A program made the position numbers and the translations under genes. Under the pieces are notes generated by a model, which worked only from the letters and a program-made list of their open reading frames with translations, was not told the origin of the DNA and made no database searches. This document shows positions 42,764-52,063 of a stretch of 64,000 bases of DNA, piece after piece. The number at the start of each line of letters is the position of its first letter. Position 1 is the stretch's first letter. This DNA comes from Cyclobacterium sp. SYSU L10401 (GTDB lineage Bacteria; Bacteroidota; Bacteroidia; Cytophagales; Cyclobacteriaceae), in assembly GCF_010993705.1 (NCBI RefSeq), contig NZ_WOFO01000004.1, positions 462,503-526,502 of the forward strand, read 5' to 3'.

Positions 42764-43783
42764 CTACAGCAAATCAAAAGTTTTTCTCAGGGCAAAGGTT
42801 TTTCTGATTTGATCGGCCAGAAGGGCACTTTGCTCAAAATTCAAGGTCTGCTGCCCATCGGAGTAAGCCTTATCCGGGTTTTCATGGGACTCGTAAATGA
42901 TGCCATCTGCACCTGCCATGACCCCGGCCAGGGCCATTTGTGTAACAAATTCCCTGATACCTATCCCATGTGAAGGGTCCACGACCACTGGCAAATGGGA
43001 TTTAGATTTCAGGATGGGAACAGCATTCAGGTCCAGTGTATTCCGGCTGGCCTTTTCATAGGTCCGAATTCCCCTTTCACAGAGGATCAATTTTTCATTT
43101 CCACCGGAAAAAACATACTCGGCCGATTGCAGGAGCTCTTCTATGGTACCGGAAATCCCCCTTTTGATCAATACGGCCTTATCCACTTTACCCAATTCAT
43201 CCAGCAAATTAAAATTCTGGGTATTTCTGGCACCTACCTGAAACACATCCACGTAATCGTGCATTTCCTCAATTTGCGAAACCTGCATGACTTCAGTCAC
43301 AATTTTAATTCCTGCAGCTTTGGCCTGTTTGTACCACAATTTAAGTCCATCCATTCCCAACCCCCTGAAAGCATAGGGGCTGCTTCTGGGTTTAAATACC
43401 CCTCCACGCATCATGGTGATCTTGTTTTCTTTCATGTGAGCGATGACTTTGGCAATCTGCTCCTCCGATTCGATGGAACAAGGGCCGGTAATAATGGCCA
43501 TATCACCGTCTTCGAAACCGATGCCGTCACCCAAATCGATTCTGGTCGGTTTTACTTTCCATTTTTTGGACACCAATTTGTATTCATCCGAAACGATGTG
43601 GATATCCTGAATCCCATCCAGCACCCCTATTCTCCTGATATCGAAGGGCGCTTTGCCAATCCCAATCAGGTAATCCCCCACCTGGGTTTTGACTGCTGTC
43701 ACTTTATACCCCATCCGGTTGACTTTTTCCATTAAAGTCTCCTTTTGGGGGGCACTGATGTCCTGATTTAGCTGAATAATCAT
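42764..43783 (-). CDS. aroF: 3-deoxy-7-phosphoheptulonate (DAHP) synthase with N-terminal ferredoxin-like domain
   Basis: The 339-residue protein has an N-terminal regulatory ferredoxin-like domain (about 1-70, QLNQDISAPQKETLMEKVNR) and the type I-beta catalytic barrel with AIITGPCSIESEEQIAKV, RGGVFKPRSSPYAFRGLG, EVMQVSQIEE, QVGARNTQNF and VDPSHGIG. The same layout in Thermotoga gives Tyr/Phe feedback control. It performs the first step of the shikimate pathway. Its ATG overlaps the trpA stop (4 bases), so it belongs to the trp operon and is under the trp attenuator. Confidence 0.93.
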   Translation of the reverse strand: MIIQLNQDISAPQKETLMEKVNRMGYKVTAVKTQVGDYLIGIGKAPFDIRRIGVLDGIQDIHIVSDEYKLVSKKWKVKPTRIDLGDGIGFEDGDMAIITGPCSIESEEQIAKVIAHMKENKITMMRGGVFKPRSSPYAFRGLGMDGLKLWYKQAKAAGIKIVTEVMQVSQIEEMHDYVDVFQVGARNTQNFNLLDELGKVDKAVLIKRGISGTIEELLQSAEYVFSGGNEKLILCERGIRTYEKASRNTLDLNAVPILKSKSHLPVVVDPSHGIGIREFVTQMALAGVMAGADGIIYESHENPDKAYSDGQQTLNFEQSALLADQIRKTFALRKTFDLL

Positions 43784-44553
43784 GATAGGATACTTTGAAT
43801 ATAGTGGTAAATGTCTTTTTTCAAGTCTTTCGAATCGCGGAGTACATGAATAAATGCGCTACCAATGATGGCTCCATGCGAATGGGCCGCTGCAGTCTTG
43901 AAGGAGGCCTTGTCTGAAATACCAAAGCCAATCAGCCTGGGGTTTTTCAGCCCCATGGCCTTTATCCGCTCAAAATAGGCTATTTGCTCAGGAGAAACGG
44001 CTTTTTTGGCGCCGGTGATACTGGCAGAAGAAACCATATAAATGAAGCCATCTGTATGTTGATCAATCTGCCGGATTCGAGCTTCAGAGGTTTGGGGTGA
44101 AATCAGGAATGTATTTCTCAAATCATGCGCATCAAACCAGCTTTTGTATTCGGTCAGGTATTGCTGCATGGGCAAGTCGGGCAAAATAAGTCCATCCACT
44201 CCCACTTCCTTGCATTTTTTACAAAAATCCTCCATCCCATACTGGACAACTGGATTCAGGTAGCCCATCAGTATCACCGGAATACTTACCTTTTCCCTCA
44301 TCTTTTCCAATTGCTCAAACAACAGATGAAGAGTCATGCCATTTTTCAGCGCCACGTTATTGCTTTCCTGAATGGTAGGGCCATCTGCAATGGGATCTGA
44401 ATAGGGCACCCCTATTTCAATGATATCCGCCCCGGCAGCTTCTATGGCTTCCATGATGGGCAAGGTATCTTCCAGTTGGGGGAAACCGGCAGTAAAATAG
44501 ATGGATAAAATGGACTCCTTCTTGTTTTGAAATAATTTATCTATGCGGTTCAT
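43780..44553 (-). CDS. trpA: tryptophan synthase alpha subunit
   Basis: The 257-residue protein has the TIM-barrel motifs SIYFTAGFPQLEDTLPIM, ADIIEIGVPYSDPIADGP with catalytic Glu46 and Asp57, ILPDLPMQQY, FLISPQTSEARI, FIYMVSSASITGAK and GFGISDKASF. It cleaves indole-glycerol phosphate and passes indole to TrpB. Located between trpB (6-base gap) and aroF (overlap). Confidence 0.97.
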   Translation of the reverse strand: MNRIDKLFQNKKESILSIYFTAGFPQLEDTLPIMEAIEAAGADIIEIGVPYSDPIADGPTIQESNNVALKNGMTLHLLFEQLEKMREKVSIPVILMGYLNPVVQYGMEDFCKKCKEVGVDGLILPDLPMQQYLTEYKSWFDAHDLRNTFLISPQTSEARIRQIDQHTDGFIYMVSSASITGAKKAVSPEQIAYFERIKAMGLKNPRLIGFGISDKASFKTAAAHSHGAIIGSAFIHVLRDSKDLKKDIYHYIQSILS

Positions 44554-44559
44554 AACAGT

Positions 44560-45750
44560 TTAATAGTTTCCCCATTTGATGTAAGTTTCTAAATCTTTAT
44601 CACCTCTACCTGAGAGGTTGATCACGATCACATCCGTGGACTTGTATTCGATCTGATTCAGGGCATGGAAGGCATGCGCAGATTCTATGGCTGGAATGAT
44701 GCCTTCCAGACGGCTTACCTCTATGCCTGCCTGCATGGCATCCTCATCTTCCACTGCTACAAACTCTCCCCTTCCGGAATCGAACAGATGGGCATGAACA
44801 GGTCCGATACCGGGATAGTCCAGACCTGCGGAGATGCTGTGAGGCTCCACTACCTGACCATCTGCTGTCTGCATCAGCAAGGTTCGGCTGCCATGAAGGA
44901 TGCCAGGCTTTCCAAGCAAGGTAGTAGCCGCTGACTTACCAGAACTCACCCCCATACCCGCCGCCTCCACGGCAATTAACCTTACATTCGGTTCATTGTA
45001 ATAATGGTAAAATGCACCGGCGGCATTGCTACCTCCGCCTACACAGGCTATCACCAGATCCGGATTTTCCCTGCCTTCCTTTTCCATTAGCTGGGTTTTC
45101 ATTTCTGCGGAAATGACGGACTGAAACCTGGCCACCATCTCCGGGTAGGGATGCGGGCCCACAACAGATCCAATGATGTAATGGGTATCTACGGGATTAT
45201 TGATCCATTGGCGCATGGCTTCATTGGTAGCATCCTTCAGGGTCTTGCTGCCTGAATTGGCCGGTACCACCTTCGCTCCCAATATCCGCATGCGTTCCAC
45301 ATTCGGCTTTTGTCTTTCCATGTCTACCGCACCCATATAAACGGTACATTCCATCCCCATCAGGGCACATACAGTAGCCGTGGCTACTCCATGCTGTCCT
45401 GCCCCTGTTTCCGCAATGATACGCTTCTTATTTAATTTTTTTGCCAGAATTATCTGACCAACGGTATTATTGATCTTATGGGCTCCGGTATGACAGAGGT
45501 CCTCTCTTTTAAGGTAAATCTTTGCCCCATATTTTTCGGACAGCCGGTTTGCAAGAAACAATGGTGTCGGCCTGCCGACATAATCCTTCAAAAGCCTGTC
45601 AAACTCTTCTTTAAAAGCTGGGGAAGCCATGATAGGTTGGTAATTTTCCCGAAGCTCCTCTATATTAGGATAAAGCATTTCAGGGATGAAAGCACCCCCA
45701 AATTGCCCATAAAATCCATTTTCGTCTACTTTTATCATTGGTGTCTCCAT
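44560..45750 (-). CDS. trpB: tryptophan synthase beta subunit
   Basis: The 396-residue PLP enzyme has [18 protein letters not shown] with PLP Lys92, [52 protein letters not shown], and [12 protein letters not shown] at the C-terminus. Length and motifs are those of the common TrpB1 type that partners TrpA. It condenses indole and serine to tryptophan. It starts directly after the trpF stop codon. Confidence 0.97.
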   Translation of the reverse strand: METPMIKVDENGFYGQFGGAFIPEMLYPNIEELRENYQPIMASPAFKEEFDRLLKDYVGRPTPLFLANRLSEKYGAKIYLKREDLCHTGAHKINNTVGQIILAKKLNKKRIIAETGAGQHGVATATVCALMGMECTVYMGAVDMERQKPNVERMRILGAKVVPANSGSKTLKDATNEAMRQWINNPVDTHYIIGSVVGPHPYPEMVARFQSVISAEMKTQLMEKEGRENPDLVIACVGGGSNAAGAFYHYYNEPNVRLIAVEAAGMGVSSGKSAATTLLGKPGILHGSRTLLMQTADGQVVEPHSISAGLDYPGIGPVHAHLFDSGRGEFVAVEDEDAMQAGIEVSRLEGIIPAIESAHAFHALNQIEYKSTDVIVINLSGRGDKDLETYIKWGNY

Positions 45751-46404
45751 CTATTTTTTTATTTTCATTGCTCTGTTTCTAAGCTGCCGGGTAAATTCAG
45801 TAATCAATTTCAGGTCTTTTAACCCTGGTCGTACTTCAAATCTGGAATTGATATCAATTCCTTCCATCGCCGGCAGGGATTGATAAAATTCCAGTATTTC
45901 GTCCACCTGTTCAATACCAATTCCCCCACTCAGCAAAAACGGTTTGTTGAACGGGTTTTGTTTCAATAATTCCCAATTGAAACGGTGACCAGTGCCTCCG
46001 AAAGTGGGCCCGTCGGTATCAAAAAGAAAATAATCCACATGGGGCAGGTAAGGTTCCAACGCTTTCCATGACCAGTCCGCCCCAATGCGAAACACTTTGA
46101 TCAATTCCACATCCAGCTGACGTTTGATTTCCTCTAATTGCTGCGGTAATTCATCCCCATGCAACTGAACCTTTCCCAAACCATAAGCCTTTACTGTGGA
46201 TTGAATGGTATCGCAGGAGGCATTTACAAATACCCCGACTTTAGGCAAGCTCCACTTCTGATAGGTCTCGGGAGCATGGCCAAAGCCAGGCACATACCGC
46301 CTGGATGGGGGATAAAAAATCATGCCCACCCAGTCGATCAAACCTATTTCCTGCAGGCCTTCAAAGTTTTCATTATCTGCCATGCCACAGACCTTGATGA
46401 TCAT
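45751..46404 (-). CDS. trpF: phosphoribosylanthranilate isomerase
   Basis: The 217-residue protein has MIIKVCGMADNENFEGL (the KVCG start with active Cys), VGMIFYPPSRRYV, VGVFVNASCDTI, VQLHGDELP, DYFLFDTDGPTFGGTGHRFN and the phosphate-binding PFLLSGGIGIEQV then GIDINSRFEVRPGLKD. It catalyses the Amadori rearrangement in Trp synthesis. Overlaps trpC by 4 bases. Confidence 0.96.
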   Translation of the reverse strand: MIIKVCGMADNENFEGLQEIGLIDWVGMIFYPPSRRYVPGFGHAPETYQKWSLPKVGVFVNASCDTIQSTVKAYGLGKVQLHGDELPQQLEEIKRQLDVELIKVFRIGADWSWKALEPYLPHVDYFLFDTDGPTFGGTGHRFNWELLKQNPFNKPFLLSGGIGIEQVDEILEFYQSLPAMEGIDINSRFEVRPGLKDLKLITEFTRQLRNRAMKIKK

Positions 46405-47228
46405 GATTTTGTGATTTTGGTTTGTTCTGCCAGTAATTTCCTGAAATGCTGCATGAAATTGTAGGCCGCCTGATGGGGTCTGATGGTTTTCATGAAATTC
46501 TCTCCAATAAGGAAGCCATCAAATCCTGCTTTCTTTAAGCGCACCAGGGTAGCCGGATCAGAAAGACCACTTTCTGAAATTTTTACATATTCCCCTGGTA
46601 TTATTTCCACCAATTCCAGTGAAGTTTCTACATTGACATCAAATGTTTTCAGGTTTCTATTATTCACGCCAACCAAATCAACGTTTTCGTTGAGGCTTTC
46701 TTCCAGTTCCTGTTTGTCATGCACTTCCAGTAATACTTCCATACCCAGCTCCCTGGCGAGCCTGGCCAGTCGGTACAATTCCTTTGGAGCCAGTGCCGCT
46801 GCAATTAGCAGGATGCAATCGGCGCCCAGGGAACGCGACTCAATAAGCTGGTATTCATCCACGATAAAGTCCTTTCGAAGTATGGGGCAATAGTTGAATT
46901 TTCTGGCTTGCTTCAGGTCTTCTTCCGATCCTCCAAAAAACTCCTGGTCTGTCAACACCGACAAGGCAGAAGCCCCGGCCTGCATGTATCCGATGGTAAC
47001 CTGTTCCACCCTGGCGGTCGGATTGATCCAGCCTTTGGAGGGAGACTTTCTTTTAAATTCGGCAATGATACCGGTTTTCTCGGGATCCCTCACATATTGC
47101 TTCATCGACACCGTCTGGCTGTCAAAAAAAAGGCTTTTTTCCAGTAGCTTGGCAGGGTACAGACTTTTCCTTTCTTTTATTTCCGATTGTTTAAACGCAA
47201 TGATTTTATCCAGTATATTCATATTCAA
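46401..47228 (-). CDS. trpC: indole-3-glycerol phosphate synthase
   Basis: The 275-residue barrel has MNILDKIIAFKQSEIKERKS, IIAEFKRKSPSKGWINP, ASALSVLTDQEFFGGSEEDL, PILRKDFIVDEYQLIESRSLGAD, LLEVHDKQEL, LVGVNNRNLKTFDVN and VKISESGLSDPA. It closes the indole ring in Trp synthesis. It overlaps both neighbours (trpD and trpF) by 4 bases, showing a tightly coupled operon. Confidence 0.97.
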   Translation of the reverse strand: MNMNILDKIIAFKQSEIKERKSLYPAKLLEKSLFFDSQTVSMKQYVRDPEKTGIIAEFKRKSPSKGWINPTARVEQVTIGYMQAGASALSVLTDQEFFGGSEEDLKQARKFNYCPILRKDFIVDEYQLIESRSLGADCILLIAAALAPKELYRLARLARELGMEVLLEVHDKQELEESLNENVDLVGVNNRNLKTFDVNVETSLELVEIIPGEYVKISESGLSDPATLVRLKKAGFDGFLIGENFMKTIRPHQAAYNFMQHFRKLLAEQTKITKS

Positions 47229-48235
47229 CTGATATTTATGGATGTTTTGGGGGCTACCAATTCTTTAAATACTTTTAAGGCCTTTCCGTTTTTCAGGCAC
47301 TCTGTGGCTGTCTCCCTGGCCTTGTCATAAGTCCATTCCGGTTTGGAGGTAAGCAAAGCCGCTGCGGCGTTGGCGATCACCACCGCCTCCTGTTCGGCAC
47401 TACCCTTTCCTTCCAGGATGTGGAGAAATATTTTAGCAGATTCTTCTACTGTACTTCCCCCCTTGATAGCCTCCGGAGAAATGACCTCAAACCCCAGGTC
47501 TTCCGGACTTAAGACCTGCTCTCCCCGATTGGAAATCCATTTCAAGCCGGCTGTCAGGGATATTTCATCATATCCATCCAGGGCATGCAAAACACTGAAC
47601 CGAACATCATGGTTTTGGTACAAGTATCCATATAACCTGGCCAATTCCAGGCTAAAAACTCCCACCAGCTGCTTTTTAGGGAAACTGGGGTTTACCATGG
47701 GTCCCAGCATATTGAAAAAGGTCTTAACGCCCAATTCCTTTCTCACCGGACCTATATGCTTCATGGCCGGGTGGAAAAGGGGAGCATGAAGAAAGCAAAT
47801 TCCTGCCCGATCCAGGCTGCTCCGTAATTTATCTACGTCGTTGGTAAACTCATATCCGAAATGAGCCAGCAGGTTGGAGGAACCACATACAGAAGAAACG
47901 CCCACATTGCCATGTTTGGCTACGGGCTGACCTGCACCTGCCACGATAAAGGAAGCCAGGGTGGAAATATTAAAGGTATCCTTTCCATCGCCCCCTGTTC
48001 CACAGAGGTCTATGGCATCATATTCAGGAATTTCTACCGGAATGCAGCGCTCCAGCATGGCCTCCCTAAAACCCATCAACTCCTCCACCCGCACACTGCG
48101 CATCATAAATACGGTAAGAAAGGCCGCCATTTGGCTATTATTCACCTCTCCTGCAGTCATTTCTTTCAGCACCCCTTTGGCTTGTTCCTTGCTGAGGGTT
48201 TTATGCTCGATCAGGTGATTCAGTATCTCTTTCAT
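47225..48235 (-). CDS. trpD: anthranilate phosphoribosyltransferase
   Basis: The 336-residue protein has LSKEQAKGVLKEMTAGEVNN, DLCGTGGDGKDTFNISTLAS for PRPP binding, VAKHGNVGVSSVCGSSNLLA, FLHAPLFHPAMKHIGPVRKE and RTFFNMLGP-like KTFFNMLGPMVNPS. It adds phosphoribose to anthranilate. It lies 11 bases after trpG and is not fused to it. Confidence 0.97.
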   Translation of the reverse strand: MKEILNHLIEHKTLSKEQAKGVLKEMTAGEVNNSQMAAFLTVFMMRSVRVEELMGFREAMLERCIPVEIPEYDAIDLCGTGGDGKDTFNISTLASFIVAGAGQPVAKHGNVGVSSVCGSSNLLAHFGYEFTNDVDKLRSSLDRAGICFLHAPLFHPAMKHIGPVRKELGVKTFFNMLGPMVNPSFPKKQLVGVFSLELARLYGYLYQNHDVRFSVLHALDGYDEISLTAGLKWISNRGEQVLSPEDLGFEVISPEAIKGGSTVEESAKIFLHILEGKGSAEQEAVVIANAAAALLTSKPEWTYDKARETATECLKNGKALKVFKELVAPKTSINIS

Positions 48236-48246
48236 TGCTACTTGAT

Positions 48247-48810
48247 TTAAGCTCCTTCAATCCAATTTTTGATAATCTGCACCCCATGTTCGGTAAGGAT
48301 GCTTTCCGGATGAAACTGCAGGCCTTTCACCCGGTATTTTTTATGTCTTACTGCCATGATCTGTCCATCCGGTGTTTTGGCAATCACTTCTAATACTGCC
48401 GGAAACAGCGTTTCATCTATGACCCAACTGTGATACCTGCCGACGGTAAAAAACTCCGGAACCCCTTCAAACAAGGGGTCTGGTTGTATCCTTACTTTGG
48501 AAGCCACTCCATGTACTACCTCAGTAAGGTTGATCAGCCCTCCTCCAAAGGCCTCTCCAATGGCCTGATGGCCCAGGCAAATGCCGAGGATATCCTTAGA
48601 TGGAGCATATTCCTTTATCAATTCCGGCATGATTCCTGCCTCGGAGGGAATCCCTGGGCCAGGAGAAAGCAATATTTTATCATAATTATCTACTTCTTTC
48701 AGGCTTATTTTATCATTCCTGTAGATATCCGGGGCATAGCCAAGATCCCGGATAATATAGACCAGATTATAAGTGAAAGAATCGTAATTGTCCAGTACCA
48801 GTATTTTCAT
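48247..48810 (-). CDS. trpG: anthranilate synthase glutamine amidotransferase subunit
   Basis: The 187-residue class I amidotransferase has LDNYDSFTYNLVYIIRDLG, LLSPGPGIPSEAG, the nucleophile Cys78 in GICLGHQAIGEAFGG, RYHSWVID, and the catalytic QFHPESILTEHG. It supplies ammonia to TrpE. It could also serve PabB-type aminodeoxychorismate synthase, but the operon place supports TrpG. Confidence 0.95.
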   Translation of the reverse strand: MKILVLDNYDSFTYNLVYIIRDLGYAPDIYRNDKISLKEVDNYDKILLSPGPGIPSEAGIMPELIKEYAPSKDILGICLGHQAIGEAFGGGLINLTEVVHGVASKVRIQPDPLFEGVPEFFTVGRYHSWVIDETLFPAVLEVIAKTPDGQIMAVRHKKYRVKGLQFHPESILTEHGVQIIKNWIEGA

Positions 48811-48835
48811 CGGTTAATCGTTTACTTGTAAAAAT

Positions 48836-50242
48836 CTAAATGCCCTCTGCTGACTTAAGGGCCACTCTCAGGGCTTCCAACTTGTTGCTTACTTCCTGCA
48901 ACTCACTTTCGATGGAAGATTTGGCCACCACTCCCGCCCCGGCCTGAAAGCGAAGCCGGTTATTTTCAGACACAAAAGACCGGATCAGGATGGCATGGTT
49001 GAAATCACCATTGAACCCTAAAAACCCGATGGCACCCCCATAAAACTTTCGGGAACAATTTTCCAGGCCATCGATCAATTCCATGGCCCGGTACTTAGGC
49101 GCTCCTGATAAGGTACCAGCAGGAAAAGTATCGGCTACCAGCTGTAGGGGGTTGGCCCCTTCGGGAAGTTCTCCCGTCACCTTCGAAACCAGGTGAATGA
49201 CATGGGAGTAATATTGGATTTCTTTAAAAACCTCCACCTTCACCTTTACGGAGGATCGACTGAGGTCATTTCTCGCCAGATCCACCAACATCACATGTTC
49301 TGAATTTTCTTTGGGATCATCATATAACTTCACAGCCAATTTGGCATCTGCCTCATCATTTCCGGTTCGTTTAAACGTCCCGGCAATGGGGTAAATGGTA
49401 GCCTTGCTTCCTTTGACAACGATTTGGGCTTCAGGGCTGCTGCCAAAAATTTTGTGAGAGCCATAATCAAAATAAAACAGGTAAGGGGAAGGGTTGATCG
49501 AACGTAAAGCCCTATAAACATTGAATTCATCCCCCTTAAATCCGGTAGAAAAGGTGCGGGAAAGCACGATCTGAAATACATCTCCCCTGAAGCAATGGTC
49601 CCTACCCTGGGCCAGAATGTCCAGAAATTCCGGATCGGTGTAGTTGGAACTTATCTCTCCCTCCAATTGGAAATCATAGCTTGGAAGGTTTTTATTGTTG
49701 AGGATCATTTCTATTTTGGGAATACCGGATTCACCAGGTTCTCCCTCCAGATAATGTTCAAAAATGTGTAATTCATTTTTGAAATGGTCCACCACAATCA
49801 TATTTTTATAAACAGCATAGTGGATCAAGGGAACTTCCGAGTCCTGGGTGTGTCGAAGGCTGATATCCTCAAAATAATTGACCGCATCATACTGAATATA
49901 GCCAAAAAGTCCATTGGTGATGAATTTAAAATCTAGCTGATCCTCCTGAAAGTTATTGGAAAAGCTCCTGAGTGCGTCCATTATTTTCTCCTCCTTGTCA
50001 GGCTTTCTGAAGGAAGTCTTCTGACCTGGCAGCGAGGTTCTTATTTCCCCTTTAATCAGAGAAAAAGAAGCCATAGGTTCACAGCAAATATAGGAATAGC
50101 TGTTTTCATTGCCATGATAATCAGAACTTTCCAGAAGGATGGTATTGTTATACCTGTCGCGAATTTGCAGGTAAATACTCACCGGAGTGATGGTATCTGC
50201 CAGCAATTTTTTGTACCGGGTTTTGATTTTAATTGGTTTCAT
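48836..50242 (-). CDS. trpE: anthranilate synthase component I
   Basis: The ATG at 50242 (MKPIKIKTRYKKLLADTITP) is chosen; the longer frame from 50320 runs through the attenuator hairpin and is not a real N-terminus. The 468-residue protein has the Trp feedback motif LLESS near residue 38, and the chorismate-binding core (FQIVLSRTFSTGF, GSSPEAQIVVKG, PIAGTFKRTGND, VDLARNDLSRSS, FPAGTLSGAPKYRAMELID, RFQAGAGVVAKS). I find no Trp residue in it, as is common for Trp biosynthetic enzymes made under Trp shortage. First enzyme of the pathway, working with TrpG, and controlled by attenuator and probably feedback. Confidence 0.96.
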   Translation of the reverse strand: MKPIKIKTRYKKLLADTITPVSIYLQIRDRYNNTILLESSDYHGNENSYSYICCEPMASFSLIKGEIRTSLPGQKTSFRKPDKEEKIMDALRSFSNNFQEDQLDFKFITNGLFGYIQYDAVNYFEDISLRHTQDSEVPLIHYAVYKNMIVVDHFKNELHIFEHYLEGEPGESGIPKIEMILNNKNLPSYDFQLEGEISSNYTDPEFLDILAQGRDHCFRGDVFQIVLSRTFSTGFKGDEFNVYRALRSINPSPYLFYFDYGSHKIFGSSPEAQIVVKGSKATIYPIAGTFKRTGNDEADAKLAVKLYDDPKENSEHVMLVDLARNDLSRSSVKVKVEVFKEIQYYSHVIHLVSKVTGELPEGANPLQLVADTFPAGTLSGAPKYRAMELIDGLENCSRKFYGGAIGFLGFNGDFNHAILIRSFVSENNRLRFQAGAGVVAKSSIESELQEVSNKLEALRVALKSAEGI

Positions 50243-50258
50243 CGACTGAGTTTTGCAT

Positions 50259-50290
50259 AAAAAAAGGCTTGCCGGGAGTCCAGCAAGCCT
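50259..50290 (-). terminator. trp attenuator terminator hairpin
   Basis: On the minus strand AGGCTTGC (50290-50283) pairs with GCAAGCCT (50272-50265), followed by a seven-T run. The T-run ends 16 bases before the trpE ATG. A competing upstream segment, CAGCTAACC at 50330-50322, can pair with GGCTTGCTG of the 5' arm (7 of 9 positions) as an antiterminator. Confidence 0.85.
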
Positions 50291-50338
50291 AAGTATATTT
50301 GTTTTATCAAATTTGGGCAATGGTTAGCTGTGCTCCCT

Positions 50339-50386
50339 CTAAAAGAAGTAAGTAAGCCACCACCAGATTTGAATCGTTTTTTTCAT
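50339..50386 (-). CDS. trpL: trp leader peptide, 15 residues with three consecutive Trp
   Basis: The minus strand reads ATG AAA AAA ACG ATT CAA ATC TGG TGG TGG CTT ACT TAC TTC TTT TAG, that is MKKTIQIWWWLTYFF. Three tandem Trp codons in a short frame between promoter and terminator upstream of trpE are the hallmark of ribosome-mediated attenuation. If the ribosome stalls at the Trp codons, the antiterminator at 50330-50322 is free. If it reaches the stop codon, nine bases before that segment, it covers it and the terminator at 50259-50290 forms. The promoter places the transcript start within a few bases of the ATG, so the leader mRNA has almost no 5' UTR. Confidence 0.88.
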   Translation of the reverse strand: MKKTIQIWWWLTYFF

Positions 50387-50395
50387 AAGTTGAGG

Positions 50396-50425
50396 CAAAT
50401 ATAGAAAAGGCCCTTCATTTTCAAA
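50396..50425 (-). promoter_or_regulatory. promoter of the trp operon
   Basis: On the minus strand TTTG (50425-50422), an 18-bp spacer, then TATATTTG (50403-50396), an exact match to TAnnTTTG. Transcription would begin near 50390, only about four bases before the leader peptide ATG. Confidence 0.7.
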
Positions 50426-50572
50426 AGTTATTTTGATTTATTTTAAAGGCTGAAAAATTCCAGGAGCAAATGAGTTCTGCAACATCTTTTTTCCAACATT
50501 TACCGCAAATACTAAGCTTTTGCCTTTATATTTGAGCTTTTATTCCTTTAACCACCTAAAACTATTCCTTTT

Positions 50573-51409
50573 ATGATATCAAAAGCACCCCTAATCTCTG
50601 CCGAAGAACTGCTAAACTTAATGGGAGATCCAAATCTGGTATTAATTGATGCCAGCTTTGACCGGGAAAAGTACCTGTCCGGGCACCTCAAAGGTGCCCT
50701 ACACGTAGATCTCAACCAGCAGTTGTCTCATATCCGGGAGGATGCCTCAGCGGGAGGACGCCATCCCCTTCCGGAACCCGATGCATTCGGAAAAACACTT
50801 GGAGCATTGGGCATAGGTCTTGAAAGCCATGTAGTGGTCTATGACGACAAAAATGGGGGCATGTCTGCTGCACGGTTTTGGTGGATGCTTAAGGCCCTGG
50901 GTCATGACAAGGTGCAGGTATTGGATGGTGGAAAAGCAGCGGCTGAAAAAGCTGGCCTTCCTACCTGTCACCAAAACGAAAGTCCCAAACCCACTGCTCC
51001 CTATCCGGCAAAGGATTGGCAATTACCTCTGGCAGATATGGAGGAGGTAGAAAAAGCGACTAAGAACAATAATAAAATGGTCATAGATGTACGGGAAACC
51101 AATAGATACCGGGGTATTTCAGAACCCATAGATCTGGTAGCAGGCCATATTCCAGGCGCAGTCAATATTCCATTTTCAGAAAACCTGGATGAGTCAGGGA
51201 AATTTTTACCTGCTGAGGTATTAAAAAAGAAATATGAAACCCTACTGGAAAAATCCGCCGACCGTACCATCATTCATTGTGGGTCTGGAGTAACTGCCTG
51301 CCATACTTTACTTGCTTTAGCCCATGCAGGCATGGAAATCCCCAAATTATATGTAGGCTCCTGGAGTGAATGGTCCAGGAACAACCGTCCCATGGCCACA
51401 GAAAAATGA
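50573..51409 (+). CDS. sulfurtransferase, two rhodanese domains
   Basis: The 278-residue protein has an inactive N-terminal rhodanese domain (about 8-125, with LIDASFDREKYLSGHLKGAL and VVVYDDKNGGMSAARFWWML) and an active C-terminal one with IDVRETNRYRGISEP, AGHIPGAVNIPF and the loop CGSGVTA carrying Cys236. The CGSGVT loop is typical of 3-mercaptopyruvate sulfurtransferases rather than thiosulfate enzymes (CRKGVT), but overlap of activities is common. Cytoplasmic. A -7 box TATATTTG is at 50527-50534 without a clear -33. The next gene overlaps its stop codon. Confidence 0.92.
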   Translation: MISKAPLISAEELLNLMGDPNLVLIDASFDREKYLSGHLKGALHVDLNQQLSHIREDASAGGRHPLPEPDAFGKTLGALGIGLESHVVVYDDKNGGMSAARFWWMLKALGHDKVQVLDGGKAAAEKAGLPTCHQNESPKPTAPYPAKDWQLPLADMEEVEKATKNNNKMVIDVRETNRYRGISEPIDLVAGHIPGAVNIPFSENLDESGKFLPAEVLKKKYETLLEKSADRTIIHCGSGVTACHTLLALAHAGMEIPKLYVGSWSEWSRNNRPMATEK

Positions 51410-51840
51410 ATGAATTAGCACTCCGAACGGTACAGGTCATGCAATACAAAATGCCAGAAAAGCACTTGTATGAATACGCCATCGTCCGGGTAGTGCCCCG
51501 GGTGGAGAAGGAGGAATTTATCAATGTCGGAATAATCCTGTGCTCCATACAACAACAATTTTTAAAATGCTCCACCCACCTGGATAAAACCAAATTGCAA
51601 GCCCTTGATCCGGATGCGGATCCGGAAACCATACAAGATCATTTGAATGCCTTTATCCGGATTTGTAAAGGTGAGAAAGCAGCCAGCCCCATTGCTTCGC
51701 AAAATACCGCTTCACGTTTCCGTTGGCTGACAGCCGTAAGAAGTTCTATGATTCAAACCTCCCGACCACATTCGGGCCTTTCGCCCAATTTGGAGGAAAC
51801 ATTTAAAGCCCTTTTCGAGGACTACGTCGGCACTTATTAG
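51406..51840 (+). CDS. DUF3037 protein
   Basis: The start at 51406 overlaps the sulfurtransferase stop (ATGA), suggesting coupling; an internal ATG at 51451 would give the usual DUF3037 N-terminus (MPEKHLYEYAIVRVVPRVEK) and is a fair alternative. The family mark is EYAIVRVVPRVEKEEFINVG followed by IILCS. The 144-residue protein has no known function or catalytic residues. DUF3037 genes in other bacteria commonly sit beside HipA-like or HTH genes, but no such partner is here. Confidence 0.85.
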   Translation: MNELALRTVQVMQYKMPEKHLYEYAIVRVVPRVEKEEFINVGIILCSIQQQFLKCSTHLDKTKLQALDPDADPETIQDHLNAFIRICKGEKAASPIASQNTASRFRWLTAVRSSMIQTSRPHSGLSPNLEETFKALFEDYVGTY

Positions 51841-52063
51841 TTTATCATTCGCTGCTTATAACTCATTCCCTACTTATAACCTGCACACCTAACCTCTCAA
51901 TTTTATTCTGGTCACTATGAAAAAAACAAGGGTTAGCGGGAACTACCTTTTTCCAAGACCAGGATAGCTTACCCGGCTTGATTGAATTATCTTATAATTT
52001 TTTACCTCAGGCTCCGGTAAATGTGCCGCAGATTATTATTTTTGGTTTTCTATAAAACAGAAA

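Noticed and set aside
50243..50320. Longer trpE N-terminus starting at 50320
   Set aside because: It would translate through the attenuator hairpin and T-run; homologous TrpE sequence begins at the ATG at 50242.
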